The notes: a model not told the origin generated them from the sequence alone. 64,000 nucleotides of DNA from Niallia circulans (GCF_003726095.1 NZ_CP026031.1:3844001-3908000); one strand, 5' to 3'. Positions 26,893-37,654 are shown, counted from the first letter of the stretch. Made by a program: numbers and translations.

Positions 26893-27038
26893 CTTTCTCC
26901 TAAAAGTTCTCCATTTTGGTGTACTCTCTTACTTATGGGTCAACCCGCTGATTGCAATTAACGTTTTTTCTCCATAAATTATCTCTTTTTCTCGTGTATT
27001 TCTCTTAAAAAGTTCTCCATTTCAGTGTACTCTCTTAC
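26893..27038 (+). repeat. Two direct repeats of about 38 bp
   Basis: Copies at 26895-26932 and 27001-27038 share TTCTC(C/T)TAAAA, AGTTCTCCATTT and GTGTACTCTCTTAC with two or three differences, about 105 bases apart. No gene between them. They could be element ends, iterons or leftovers of an excised insertion. Confidence 0.7.
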
Positions 27039-27347
27039 CTTGTGAACACCTTTGTCTGTCAATTAACATGACAGATTTTTTGCTTATTTAAGTGAAACAC
27101 TTATTTAAAATTAAATTAAAACTCAGTATCATCTACTATGATTAATAAAGCTATTTATAGCAGTATGTTTTATAAATATAAAAAAGAGCTGAAATTTACA
27201 AGTAGTGTATAGAATCTTGTATAATTCATCTCAATTAGTTTTATTCCTTATTTCAGTAAAGTACCTGTTAGTTTAAGTACATCCTATTCACAAATACCAT
27301 ACCACATAATAATGTTTTTTATTACATGGACGCTGCCAATTTGTTTG
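27039..27347. other. Intergenic region, nothing seen
   Basis: AT-rich, no ORF with a ribosome binding site and no hairpin other than the terminator at its right end. Confidence 0.4.
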
Positions 27348-27386
27348 AAAAAGAGCATTAATCCATAGTGATTAATGCTCTTTTTG
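27348..27386. terminator. Terminator downstream of the HesB-like gene
   Basis: Perfect AAAAAGAGCATTAATC / GATTAATGCTCTTTTT arms with a six-base loop. Confidence 0.92.
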
Positions 27387-27394
27387 TTCTTGTT

Positions 27395-27691
27395 TTAAGA
27401 TTTTACATATCTATATTCTAATTCATCAATATTATTATTATATTCCACATACAAATCATGGCCATTAAAAAACCATAAGTCTGCATCTTCTATAAAAAAG
27501 GTCAAACCTTCTGAAACTGTTTGAACAGCAACATCTTCATGAAGAGTATCTATGGTAAAAGCTAGAGCATATCCCTCTTGAATGGGACTTGTTCCGTATA
27601 TCTGAGAGTAAAATCTAATTGCACTTCCTTCTTCCAATCCAACTTCTTCCTTAAACCACTTTATAGCTTCTTTACTGACTAGAATTTTCAA
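27395..27691 (-). CDS. HesB/YneR-like protein
   Basis: 98 residues of the IscA/HesB fold but without the cluster-binding cysteines, as in Bacillus YneR-type proteins (ILVSKEAIKWFKEEVGL at the start, SEGLTFFIED and YVEYNNNIDELEY later). Iron-sulfur assembly is therefore not expected; function unknown. AAGGGTGAG precedes the ATG. Confidence 0.83.
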   Translation of the reverse strand: MKILVSKEAIKWFKEEVGLEEGSAIRFYSQIYGTSPIQEGYALAFTIDTLHEDVAVQTVSEGLTFFIEDADLWFFNGHDLYVEYNNNIDELEYRYVKS

Positions 27692-27732
27692 TTATCTCAC
27701 CCTTTCTATTTCGTAATAAGTAATTGCTTTAA

Positions 27733-29082
27733 CTATGCCATTTTTTGAGATTCTACTTTAGAAGATGCTTTCACTTTTAATAATATCAATACCCCTAATA
27801 GGCCAGCAATCAACATAATCAGAAAAACTCCTTTAAAGTGTATATAATTCACAAGAGAACTAAATATAGTTAGTCCAAGAGTACCTCCTGTAAAAGTTAA
27901 CATATTAAAAATACCCACACCTACATTTAATAAGTTCTTTGGTAAAACAAGTGTTACTGCAGCCATAGATGAAGATTGCATCATGGCAAATCCTATTCCT
28001 AACAGTATAAGATTTATGGTCATATTTATGCTCCAGATTGTTCCTGGCATAAATACTAAGCCTAATGAGCCTAGAGAAGTAAAAATCATCCCAATTACCA
28101 TGAAAGGTTTGCTACCAAATCGGTCAATTAATCCACCAACAATTGGGGAGATAATCATAATTGTAACCGGAAGTAAGAAAAGTGCTAACCCTGTTTCTTT
28201 TGGAGTTAAATTATATACATTACTCCAATATAAAGGGATTAAAAATAATGCGCCGTATAACATTGCCATTTGTAACGCTCTACTTATAGAGACACTATTA
28301 AAAGCTCCGTTTTGGAATAAATCCAATGGAATAAAAGGTGAATTCACTTGTTTTTCAGTTCTTATAAAAGCTATAAACGCAACAATAATTAATATTGCAA
28401 AAATACCATTAACAAGAGAAACAACACCATATTTACCTGCATTTGAGATAAGCAACATTAAAAAGATAATAAATGCTGAAAAGTATATTGCTCCTTTTAA
28501 ATCAAAGGACGATCTTGTTCTTGTAACCTCTTCTTTCGGTAAGACATACAGACTTAAAAGGAAACCTATTACAGTAACAGGTACAATAATGTAAAAAATA
28601 GAATGCCAACCTAAGTAGTCAGTCAAAATACCTCCTAGTGGAGCACCAATCGCTGTTGAACTTGCCACAACCATCCCCAAAATCCCCATTGCTTTTCCTC
28701 GTTCTTTTGCATCAAAGTGCTGAGAAATAATGACCATTGCACATGGAAGACAAGCTGCAATAGAAATTCCTTGAAGAGCTCTAAATATTATTAATAGTCC
28801 TAAGCTATTTGTAAAACCACATAACAATGAAAATAGAGTGAACATTGCTAAACTCCAAATATATAAATTACGATTACCAATAATACTACCAATTTTACTA
28901 GCAAGTGGCATAAAAGTAGCAAAAAGCAATGTATAGATAGTTAGAACCCAGGTAGTCACTTCTACAGAAGTACCAAGACTTTGACTTATAACACTTACTG
29001 CCGTATTAGGTAAAACTGCTTCTAGGTTACCTACAAAAGCTCCAATGATGACAGTAAATAATATTAAATATTTCTTATTCAT
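27733..29082 (-). CDS. MFS drug exporter, DHA2/EmrB-QacA type
   Basis: 449 residues with about 13-14 hydrophobic segments. Motifs include GNRNLYIWSLAMFTLFSLLCG (motif A region), RALQGISIAACLPCAMVII and GAPLGGILTDYLGWHSIFYI (motif C, antiporter signature). Expected to export drugs or toxic compounds by proton antiport. It lies 25 bases after a marR gene in the same operon, a usual arrangement for repressor-controlled efflux. Confidence 0.92.
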   Translation of the reverse strand: MNKKYLILFTVIIGAFVGNLEAVLPNTAVSVISQSLGTSVEVTTWVLTIYTLLFATFMPLASKIGSIIGNRNLYIWSLAMFTLFSLLCGFTNSLGLLIIFRALQGISIAACLPCAMVIISQHFDAKERGKAMGILGMVVASSTAIGAPLGGILTDYLGWHSIFYIIVPVTVIGFLLSLYVLPKEEVTRTRSSFDLKGAIYFSAFIIFLMLLISNAGKYGVVSLVNGIFAILIIVAFIAFIRTEKQVNSPFIPLDLFQNGAFNSVSISRALQMAMLYGALFLIPLYWSNVYNLTPKETGLALFLLPVTIMIISPIVGGLIDRFGSKPFMVIGMIFTSLGSLGLVFMPGTIWSINMTINLILLGIGFAMMQSSSMAAVTLVLPKNLLNVGVGIFNMLTFTGGTLGLTIFSSLVNYIHFKGVFLIMLIAGLLGVLILLKVKASSKVESQKMA

Positions 29083-29107
29083 GCTTTAACCTTCTTTCTA
29101 AATTACA

Positions 29108-29539
29108 TTAGTTCATTTTTAAATGATTGACCAGTCTACTAAGTAGGTCATTGAGAACTATTATTTCTTCCTCCGTATAGATACTATAAGTTTGCATATT
29201 AAAATCATTACGTGATGATTTTAATTGTTCATAAATCTGAAGTCCTTCCTCTGTAAGTTTTACTCTAGTACGTCTTTTATCTTCAGGATCTGGATATAAC
29301 AAAACAATACTAGACTCTTGAAGGCGATTCATCATGCCAGTCATGTTTTGTTTTGTTACTAGAGTCTCTTCTTTTAATTCACCAATAGAAATATCTCCTT
29401 TTTCAATAATAGTTCGAAGGATAATCCATTGTTGTATACTAGTTAAACCAACTTCAGAAACCATTTTTGAACCATATCTACTTAAAAGATTAGAAATTTT
29501 AAAAAAATCTAAAGTGATATCCGTTTTTAAATGTTCCAT
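29108..29539 (-). CDS. MarR-family repressor
   Basis: 143 residues, winged helix about 35-100 (LTSIQQWIILRTII, ISIGELKEETLVTKQNMTGMMNRL, DPEDKRRTRVKLTEEG). First gene of the operon with the MFS exporter, start behind AGGAGG. It probably represses this operon through the palindromes just upstream. Confidence 0.92.
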   Translation of the reverse strand: MEHLKTDITLDFFKISNLLSRYGSKMVSEVGLTSIQQWIILRTIIEKGDISIGELKEETLVTKQNMTGMMNRLQESSIVLLYPDPEDKRRTRVKLTEEGLQIYEQLKSSRNDFNMQTYSIYTEEEIIVLNDLLSRLVNHLKMN

Positions 29540-29554
29540 TTAGACCTCCTAATT

Positions 29555-29653
29555 TAGTCAACTAATTGACTATAATATTATATAATACTAACTCGCACTT
29601 AGATAATAATAGCTTATTCAATATAAATAGTCAAGTTATTGACTATTTATATT
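29555..29653. promoter_or_regulatory. Two palindromic operators upstream of marR
   Basis: The first (29555-29572) is TAGTCAA-N4-TTGACTA. The second (29620-29653) has perfect 15-bp arms AATATAAATAGTCAA / TTGACTATTTATATT with a four-base spacer. Their position before marR suggests autorepression. The half-site TAGTCA is also used, with different spacing, before the PadR-controlled transporter. Confidence 0.75.
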
Positions 29654-29727
29654 GAGATTACCAATAGGTTAGTTGAGTAGAGTATTCCACAGTTGTTACA
29701 GTTCAAGAGAAATTATTAATTAAATTA

Positions 29728-29756
29728 AAAAGGCAGACATAGTTTTGTCTACCTTA
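29728..29756 (-). terminator. Terminator of the beta-glucoside operon
   Basis: AAGGTAGACA / TGTCTGCCTT arms (one mismatch) followed by TTTTT on the minus strand, 20 bases past the GH1 stop codon. Confidence 0.8.
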
Positions 29757-29778
29757 ATCTAATATGATAGTACTTTTA

Positions 29779-31236
<1,458 letters not shown>

Positions 31237-31239
31237 TCA

Positions 31240-31689
31240 TTAATAAACTTCTAAAATTTGTTCATATGATACTAAATTTTTATCTAAATTCATTTTATCT
31301 ACTTTATATTTTTTTTCAGGAATAATCATAATTGTTGCATTGTCATAACCCTGTTCTTTAATAAAATCAAAATCTACTTTTGCTAATTTCTGTCCTGCTT
31401 TTACTAACTGACCTTCTTTAACAAATAAATCAAATCCTTTACCATTAAGCTCTACTGTATCAATTCCGATGTGAAGCAGAACGGGAACCTGATTATCTGT
31501 ATATAGGGTAATTGCATGTTTACTTTTAGTAATTGAATTAATTTTCCCATCGCAAGGGGCAATTACATATGAATCAGTTGGAGAAACGAAAATCCCATCT
31601 CCTAGAATTTTTTCCGCAAACATAAAATCTGAACTCTCTGCTATATCCTTTACAGTTCCTAATACTGGGCTAATAAGATTGGTTTTCAT
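31240..31689 (-). CDS. PTS EIIA component, glucose family (Crr-like)
   Basis: 149 residues. Phosphorylatable His in VLLHIGIDTVEL (near 73) and the KVDFDFIKEQGYD segment typical of EIIA-Glc-type domains. It is encoded separately because the neighbouring EIIBC lacks an A domain, so the two form one transporter. It lies 15 bases before bglH. Confidence 0.93.
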   Translation of the reverse strand: MKTNLISPVLGTVKDIAESSDFMFAEKILGDGIFVSPTDSYVIAPCDGKINSITKSKHAITLYTDNQVPVLLHIGIDTVELNGKGFDLFVKEGQLVKAGQKLAKVDFDFIKEQGYDNATIMIIPEKKYKVDKMNLDKNLVSYEQILEVY

Positions 31690-31705
31690 TTAAAGTTCCT
31701 CCAAT

Positions 31706-33085
31706 TTACAGACTAAGTCTTTTATCTTCACCTAGCACATATGCCAGGATAAATGCTAATACAAAAGAAATTACACAACCAATTATTCCAGAAATAAATG
31801 TTGGCCCAATTAGCAAGGCTATTCCTGGTATACCTTTAGTACCTAGGGCATTAACCGACACATGTAAAATACCCATTGCTAATCCCCCAACAAATCCTGC
31901 TATAGAAGTAGCCAGTAGTGTTCGTTTATTTGTTAACATAACACTAAAAACAGCAGGCTCTGAAATCCCCATCAAAGCTGTGAATCCAGCAGATACTGAG
32001 GTTTGTCTTACCGTAGGATTTTTTGACTTAAACATTAATCCGAAACATGCACCAGCTAAAGAGAATACAGTTGCATGCATTGCAGGTCCTACAATATTGT
32101 CATAACCTAACGCTGAAAAGTTAGCTACTGCTATCGGTAATATAGAATGATTCAAACCAGCACCAATTCTAATAGCGTTAAAACCACCTAGTACAGAAAC
32201 AATTAACCAGCTATATCCTTGGGATAATGTATGGAAAAGATTATATAGTCCATCATTTAGTAACCCCGCTATTGGTCCAACAATCAATAGCATTATAGCT
32301 CCTAGTACTATATATTCAATCAAAGGTAAAAATAAAGTTCTTAAATAAGTAGGTATTGCTTTACTTAATTTCGGTTCAATTAAACTCTGTATCCAAACAA
32401 TTAATAGTATAGGAATTAAGTTCTGAGAATAAGTTACTGCACTTACTGGTAAACCGAATAAATCTATTGGATCTCCAGACGCAAACAATTGAGTTAATTG
32501 CGGGTATAATGAAATAGCTGCAACTCCTAATGTAATAGCAGGATTTACTTTTAATCTAGTAGAACTACTATAAGCAAGTAAAAATGGTAAGAAATATAGT
32601 GGTGCTGAGCTGAATGCACTCAAAATTGTATAGGTAGAAGTCTTATTATCCACCCATCCTAATGATGTAACTAAGGATAATATCCCTGAAAATAAACCAC
32701 TAGCAATTAATGCTGGAAGAATCGGCACAAGACATCCAGAAATGGTATCAATAACTCTTAATATTGGATTCGGCTTCTTAAAATCTGCTTGGTTAGTACT
32801 AGCAGAATCTTTATCCACTTCAACCTTCGAATCTTTTCCTTCTTCTTTTAATTTGACAAATTCCTCATAAACATCATCAACTTCCTCACCAATAACAATT
32901 TGAAAGTTTTGTCCCCTTTGAATTACTTTTTTTACAAGATCGACATTCTCAATCTTCTCAATATCTACTTTTGTTGGGTCAGCTGCACTTACTCTTAATC
33001 TAGTCATACAATGTGTAACGTCTGAAACATTATTACTTCCACCAATAGAACTTAAAATTTCTTTTGCGGTGTCATGGAAATTCAT
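31706..33085 (-). CDS. bglP: PTS EIIBC, beta-glucoside type
   Basis: 459 residues. EIIB domain at the N terminus with active Cys in THCMTRLRV (near 26), then a polar linker (about 80-110) and the EIIC membrane domain (about ten helices) with the family segments GISEPAVF and GAGLNHSILP. The usual C-terminal EIIA is missing and supplied in trans by the next gene. Expression depends on the antiterminator site at 33191-33260. Confidence 0.93.
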   Translation of the reverse strand: MNFHDTAKEILSSIGGSNNVSDVTHCMTRLRVSAADPTKVDIEKIENVDLVKKVIQRGQNFQIVIGEEVDDVYEEFVKLKEEGKDSKVEVDKDSASTNQADFKKPNPILRVIDTISGCLVPILPALIASGLFSGILSLVTSLGWVDNKTSTYTILSAFSSAPLYFLPFLLAYSSSTRLKVNPAITLGVAAISLYPQLTQLFASGDPIDLFGLPVSAVTYSQNLIPILLIVWIQSLIEPKLSKAIPTYLRTLFLPLIEYIVLGAIMLLIVGPIAGLLNDGLYNLFHTLSQGYSWLIVSVLGGFNAIRIGAGLNHSILPIAVANFSALGYDNIVGPAMHATVFSLAGACFGLMFKSKNPTVRQTSVSAGFTALMGISEPAVFSVMLTNKRTLLATSIAGFVGGLAMGILHVSVNALGTKGIPGIALLIGPTFISGIIGCVISFVLAFILAYVLGEDKRLSL

Positions 33086-33190
33086 GTTATATCCCCCTTA
33101 AAAAATTGTTAGTTTATTATAAATTTGTTTTTTAGCAAATTTTCACCTGAAAATTCATTAAATAACATTTAGATTTAAAATAAGACAATA

Positions 33191-33260
33191 AAAAAATCTA
33201 ATTAACTGTACATTAAATATACAGATGATTAGATTTTGCCTACTTAAAGTAGTAACACTC
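33191..33260 (-). promoter_or_regulatory. RAT site plus terminator before the EIIBC gene
   Basis: On the minus strand GTGTTACTACTTTAAGTAGG followed by CAAAATCTAA (33229-33260) matches the ribonucleic antiterminator bound by BglG/LicT proteins. It overlaps the left arm of a terminator (AATCTAAT...ATTAGATTTTTTT, 33191-33236). The RNA can therefore form one or the other, as in B. subtilis bglPH. Confidence 0.9.
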
Positions 33261-34090
33261 TATTTAATATTTAGCCTTAATAAATGCAATATTAAGTATT
33301 TTTTTTCGTATACGGTTAGTTCATTTCCATAAGACACTTTCATAAAATCGTCGATCTTGTGAATAACTAAGCTTGTTTCTTTCAAACCTTCTTCATTAAT
33401 CACAAAATTTATATCTGATTGTTCCCTAAATTGTTCTTTACTTAAAAAGCGTATTGCAAAAAACTTTAGATGAGTTAAGAATCTTGTATAGTTAATACTA
33501 TCTTTGTTAATATCGGAACCATAGTGATCTACTACTATATCAGTAATATTCTTTACTATTTTGGTCACCTTTTTAACTAATGATAAATTATCATTATCCA
33601 TAGTAGCAGCAATGATATGGACTGTTATGAAACCTACTTCATCAATTGGTAACTCAATATCATAGGTTGCATTCAAATAATCAACTGCCCATTCACTAAC
33701 TTTATACTCATTAGGATATAGTTGATGCATTTCAGAGACTAATGCAAAGTTTAGTGTTTTTCCTTCTTTATATCTCTCAATAGCACTGTGTATGTGGTCT
33801 GTAAGTGTCACATAAATACCTTTATTTAATTCTTTACCTAACTTTTTATTAGCATGTCGCACAATTATTGTGACACTTTCAAAGAATTCAGTTGGTACAT
33901 ATTCTAATAAGTCTAGTAATTCATTAGTTTTCTTATTATTAGATTCAAATATTTTATCAACTTTGGATTTATCTACTAAGTCACCATTCTTTTTTCCAAA
34001 TCCTATTCCTTTACCAATAACAATAAATTCAACGCCTTTTTGTTCTTCAACTAATAAAGCATTATTATTTAGAATGCTAACTATTTTCAT
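33260..34090 (-). CDS. licT: BglG/LicT-family transcriptional antiterminator
   Basis: 276 residues: RNA-binding CAT domain (about 1-55, KIVSILNNNALLV and GKGIGFGKKNGD) and two PTS regulation domains (PRD1 about 70-165, PRD2 about 175-276) with His in LTDHIHSAIERY and ITVHIIAAT. It binds RAT RNA when the sugar is present and lets transcription pass the terminators. RAT sites stand before this gene and before the PTS gene, so it controls itself and the operon. Confidence 0.94.
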   Translation of the reverse strand: MKIVSILNNNALLVEEQKGVEFIVIGKGIGFGKKNGDLVDKSKVDKIFESNNKKTNELLDLLEYVPTEFFESVTIIVRHANKKLGKELNKGIYVTLTDHIHSAIERYKEGKTLNFALVSEMHQLYPNEYKVSEWAVDYLNATYDIELPIDEVGFITVHIIAATMDNDNLSLVKKVTKIVKNITDIVVDHYGSDINKDSINYTRFLTHLKFFAIRFLSKEQFREQSDINFVINEEGLKETSLVIHKIDDFMKVSYGNELTVYEKKYLILHLLRLNIK

Positions 34091-34118
34091 ATTCTTTCCC
34101 CCCTTCCCAAAAAAGCAT

Positions 34119-34176
34119 AAAAAACCTAGTAATAAGAATCATTACTAGGTTTTGCTTATAAGAATAATAACACCCT
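34119..34176 (-). promoter_or_regulatory. RAT site plus terminator before licT
   Basis: Minus strand GGGTGTTATTATTCTTATAA then GCAAAACCTA (34146-34176) matches the LicT RAT. It overlaps the terminator AACCTAGTAAT/ATTACTAGGTTTTTT (34119-34153). This gives autoregulation of the antiterminator. Confidence 0.9.
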
Positions 34177-34244
34177 ATGGATATTTAATTTGATTTGTTA
34201 ATTAACAATCAAGTGATGCTCTTTCGATAACACCTTGTGAGTTC

Positions 34245-34273
34245 ATAATATAAAAACGCTTGCAATTTGTCAA
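34245..34273 (-). promoter_or_regulatory. SigmaA promoter with embedded cre box for the bgl operon
   Basis: Minus strand TTGACA (34268-34273), 17-base spacer, TATTAT (34245-34250). The spacer contains TTGCAAGCGTTTTTA (34251-34265), 14 of 15 matches to the CcpA cre consensus. Glucose repression by CcpA is therefore expected. Confidence 0.85.
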
Positions 34274-34583
34274 CAGATAAATTATTTTTTTAGAATTGAG
34301 GATAAACTATTAATCCACTATTAAACTAACTGCCCCGATAGTGTAGACCACAACACATCCCAAATTGGTATAAATTTCAAATTCGTTTTTAATTGAATAT
34401 GGAATAGAAACTACAAAGATTTACATAAATTAAATGTTGAAACGATCAAATAGAGGCCAGCATAGATTGGTAAGATGATTATCATACATGCCCTTCGCAA
34501 CCACTTTTTACTTATGACATCTTAAAATCCTTTCAATATTTATATATAATATTTTAAATTAAATATTAGAAGGAGAACAAAAA
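34274..34583. other. Intergenic region upstream of the bgl promoter
   Basis: No gene, hairpin or repeat is seen. It ends with the ribosome binding site AGAAGGAG of the next gene. Confidence 0.4.
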
Positions 34584-34952
34584 ATGAGTAATTCAATAAA
34601 TCAAATTGACCCACATCTCAAACTTAAAGTTTTACAATTACAACGTCACAGCTTTAATAATATTCATGCAGCTGCTTTCCAAAAGGATAAAGAAAAGATT
34701 CTTAATTATGTACTTGAAAATCTAAATTGCTTTCATGAACAATACGATATTGATTGGGATGACATGGAAGAAAACTATTTCTTCCATTGGGATATTTCAC
34801 ACGATCCTGTAATTCCATATATTCTAGGATACTCTCAAAAGGAATATGAAGAAACAAAAAAATTAAGTGGAAAACATCTTATAACAATTCATTACAGATG
34901 GCATCGAGTAGAAAAAGAACAATGGAATCTCTGTTTATTTGGAAGTTTTTAA
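34584..34952 (+). CDS. Hypothetical protein, 122 residues
   Basis: Soluble, rich in His, Tyr and Trp (IDWDDMEENYFFHWDISHD, then HYRWHRVEKEQWNLCLFG). AGAAGGAG precedes the ATG, so it is probably expressed. No family recognised. It stands alone between the bgl operon and the HEPN gene. Confidence 0.65.
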   Translation: MSNSINQIDPHLKLKVLQLQRHSFNNIHAAAFQKDKEKILNYVLENLNCFHEQYDIDWDDMEENYFFHWDISHDPVIPYILGYSQKEYEETKKLSGKHLITIHYRWHRVEKEQWNLCLFGSF

Positions 34953-35301
34953 TTGACTAGCAGTGAAAAATTAATATAAGTTATCTATACACAACTGCTT
35001 TTAGTTATACTTTTTAAATTTTCCTATATGAAAATATTGGTATTTAATTATATGACTTAGTTATGACACTCTGATAGAAGTATTTGACTGTTCTATCACT
35101 CTGCATTCTGCGCTTTACTTTGAATACATCTCTTCACTATCTTATTCTATTTTTACCTTTATCTTCACCAATCTGAAATGATTGCAGAAAAATGAGAGTG
35201 CGATAATATCTATTTTCGCACTCTAATAGTTCCTTGTTATTTCAATAGTTCCATATAATTTTATATTATACTTATTTGTGACTTAATATAGGGACTGATT
35301 A
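34953..35301. other. Intergenic region with GAGTGCGA hairpin
   Basis: The hairpin at 35195-35224 (AGAGTGCGATAAT ... TTCGCACTCT) can terminate the convergent genes. A second hairpin with the same words lies beyond the other end of the HEPN gene at 37554-37585. No gene is seen. Confidence 0.6.
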
Positions 35302-37263
35302 TTAAATTAAAAGGTTTTTAGTATTTACAATTCCTTTATAGATATCTAATCTTTCCTGTGTTTTTTGACTTTCTTTCTCTTCATCCATCACTTCTCCATC
35401 TTTATCCTTTAAATCATCGTTGGTTGCTAACAATACTTTGGCAACATTATCAAGGTGTTTGATATATTGTTTATAACTTTCCTCTTTAATCATTGTCAAT
35501 TGCTCAATTGTATTCTTATTCTGCTTAATCATTGAAAACAATATATCGTCAAGGATTATTTGAAGATAAAAGACCATTTTCTCATAAATATCTTCAAAGA
35601 AATCTGACTGAATTGAAGCTTCGTGAGCAAGAATATTCCTTATCCTATATGCTCTGGCAAGATCATTGTCCATATTTTCTTCCAATTGCAGTATGTATCC
35701 TTTTAAGTGAATAAATGCCTGATGTTTTCTTTCTTTCACTACTGTTGTAAATGAATTTAAATATTGTATATAACGCTGCTCCAAAATTAAATTATCATAT
35801 ACATTTAGCACCTCGTTCTCATGTAGTTTAATATAATCAAGTAAATATTCTAATTTTATATTATTGTCTTGTCTCCTTAGAGCAACATCCCCATATTCTT
35901 CCTTTATCTTCTCTTTTAATAGGTTATAATTTGCCTCTTTGGTTTTTAATATTTGTGTAGCTTTTACTACCATGTTCTTAGCAAAATAATGAGATATATA
36001 TGGTTTTGCTTGACTGATTACTTTATTATTCTTGTCGCTGTAATCATGTACAAATAGTAGCTCCATCATGCTCCACATAGCTACAAGTGCGGTTTCTTTC
36101 GGTGAATCTTGAACAACTCGAAGCCACCCCATTAGTCTATTTAATGATTTATATTTATTTTCATTCGCTGTAAAGAGGATATGTAAGTAATCTGAGAATT
36201 TAGCAATTTTTATTCCATCACCATCATCATTATCTGTTCTTATTGATATATTATTGGATCTAGTATCCAATAATACTACTCTATTTTTAACAGAAGGAAT
36301 ATAAACCTTTGATTTTTTGTCAAGATTAATCAAGGATAACTTTGTTAACAGTAAAATCCTTGCCTGGTTTATTGCTGCTTCTTCATCGGCTGCTTCTATT
36401 TCAATTTGGAGGATCTTCAGGCTATTATCAATATTAAAATAATCGTTAACTGATTTTTCTAATGCATTTTGAGATATCTCTTCCAATCCTAATCTTGCTT
36501 CATTAGAGTCTTTAAAGATCTTAATTTTCCCCTCTAACTTCTCCCAGAAATCATATATATTTGGTAAATTTGCTTGTAAATAACATTTAAACGTTCTAAG
36601 GTTTTTTTTTCCTAAGTCTTGTCCCAATCTCTCTAACTTCTCTATTAATGTTGTTTTCTCTCTATCATAAACAAATACACCTGCGCCCCACCTATAAAGG
36701 TACGCTTTTGAATTTCCTTCATAAAGTAATTCACTAATAAGCATTGATAGTTCTCTATCTATTTTTGAATAACTATAAGAATCAGTGGGTAAGTGTTCTC
36801 TGAAATAAATTGAATATAGTTCTATTATATTTTTTGACTCTAATTTATTTAAGAAAGCCTTTATAAACTCATTAATTATGTCAATCTCTTTTATTAATCT
36901 CTTATTTTCTTCTGCATTAGAAGATTCTTGTTCAGATGTTAATTGAGAAATAAAGTTACTTAACTTCCCAATAATAAATGTATAATCATTATTTAGAAAA
37001 CCTTTAATTATTTTATCGTTTTTTAAAGCGATCTTTAATTCTTTTGCAGCATTATTAATATTATAAATCTTTAATACCCCTGCATTAAACAGATTAGTCA
37101 CCCCAATAAACTCACTAATTAATGCTCTTGTACATGGGTTAATAAGCTTTCTAAAATGTAGAGGACCTCCCTCAAGTAGTTCCGACCACCTTAGAATGAA
37201 ATACTGCTCATGAGATTTTAACGAGGGATTATAGTTTTGCATTAACTTCTCAATATCATACAT
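35302..37263 (-). CDS. HEPN-domain protein, candidate defence RNase
   Basis: 653 residues, soluble, helical, Lys/Asn-rich. Near residue 553 the sequence RAYRIRNILAHEA carries the HEPN catalytic motif (R-N-x3-H), within a run of long helices as in the C-terminal HEPN domain of ApeA-type proteins. HEPN domains with this motif are metal-independent RNases common in abortive infection. The first 400 residues are unassigned and could be the phage sensor. Single gene, no partner, AAGGAG before the ATG. Defence role is inferred. Confidence 0.72.
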   Translation of the reverse strand: MYDIEKLMQNYNPSLKSHEQYFILRWSELLEGGPLHFRKLINPCTRALISEFIGVTNLFNAGVLKIYNINNAAKELKIALKNDKIIKGFLNNDYTFIIGKLSNFISQLTSEQESSNAEENKRLIKEIDIINEFIKAFLNKLESKNIIELYSIYFREHLPTDSYSYSKIDRELSMLISELLYEGNSKAYLYRWGAGVFVYDREKTTLIEKLERLGQDLGKKNLRTFKCYLQANLPNIYDFWEKLEGKIKIFKDSNEARLGLEEISQNALEKSVNDYFNIDNSLKILQIEIEAADEEAAINQARILLLTKLSLINLDKKSKVYIPSVKNRVVLLDTRSNNISIRTDNDDGDGIKIAKFSDYLHILFTANENKYKSLNRLMGWLRVVQDSPKETALVAMWSMMELLFVHDYSDKNNKVISQAKPYISHYFAKNMVVKATQILKTKEANYNLLKEKIKEEYGDVALRRQDNNIKLEYLLDYIKLHENEVLNVYDNLILEQRYIQYLNSFTTVVKERKHQAFIHLKGYILQLEENMDNDLARAYRIRNILAHEASIQSDFFEDIYEKMVFYLQIILDDILFSMIKQNKNTIEQLTMIKEESYKQYIKHLDNVAKVLLATNDDLKDKDGEVMDEEKESQKTQERLDIYKGIVNTKNLLI

Positions 37264-37654
37264 ATTCTAATTTAACTCCTTATGACGAACTTTTACTTTA
37301 ATTATTGCATATTATATATAAGTATGATATTATTTCTTTAGAAAGTTAAATTATATGGAGTTACTTTAAAAATTACTTTCCAGTTATAATTATTATTAAT
37401 TTTGCATATACTTAAATACACTAGCGACAGGGTTTGAGATGTTCACGAGTCTTTAAAGGAGAGTGAACTGATCTTACCCTTTTTATATTGAAAAAATCCT
37501 AAGTGAACTGCACATTTCTTGTATGATTCTTATAAGAATAAATGTTTTAATACGGGAGTGCGATAATGGTAATTTCCGCACTCCACCTTTTCTACAATAA
37601 AAATGAAGGGTTGATAAACCACCCTTCATTTTTGTTATTCTAATTCTTATAAAG
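37264..37654. other. Intergenic region with two hairpins
   Basis: GGAGTGCG/CGCACTCC hairpin at 37554-37585 (twin of 35195-35224), then a strong terminator at 37599-37633 with 13-bp arms AAAAATGAAGGGT / ACCCTTCATTTTT that ends the minus-strand remnant on its right. The 72-residue minus-strand ORF spanning these hairpins is not a gene. Confidence 0.6.

Noticed and set aside
27983..28594. Plus-strand ORF of 203 residues
   Set aside because: Antisense to the MFS exporter; no start signal.
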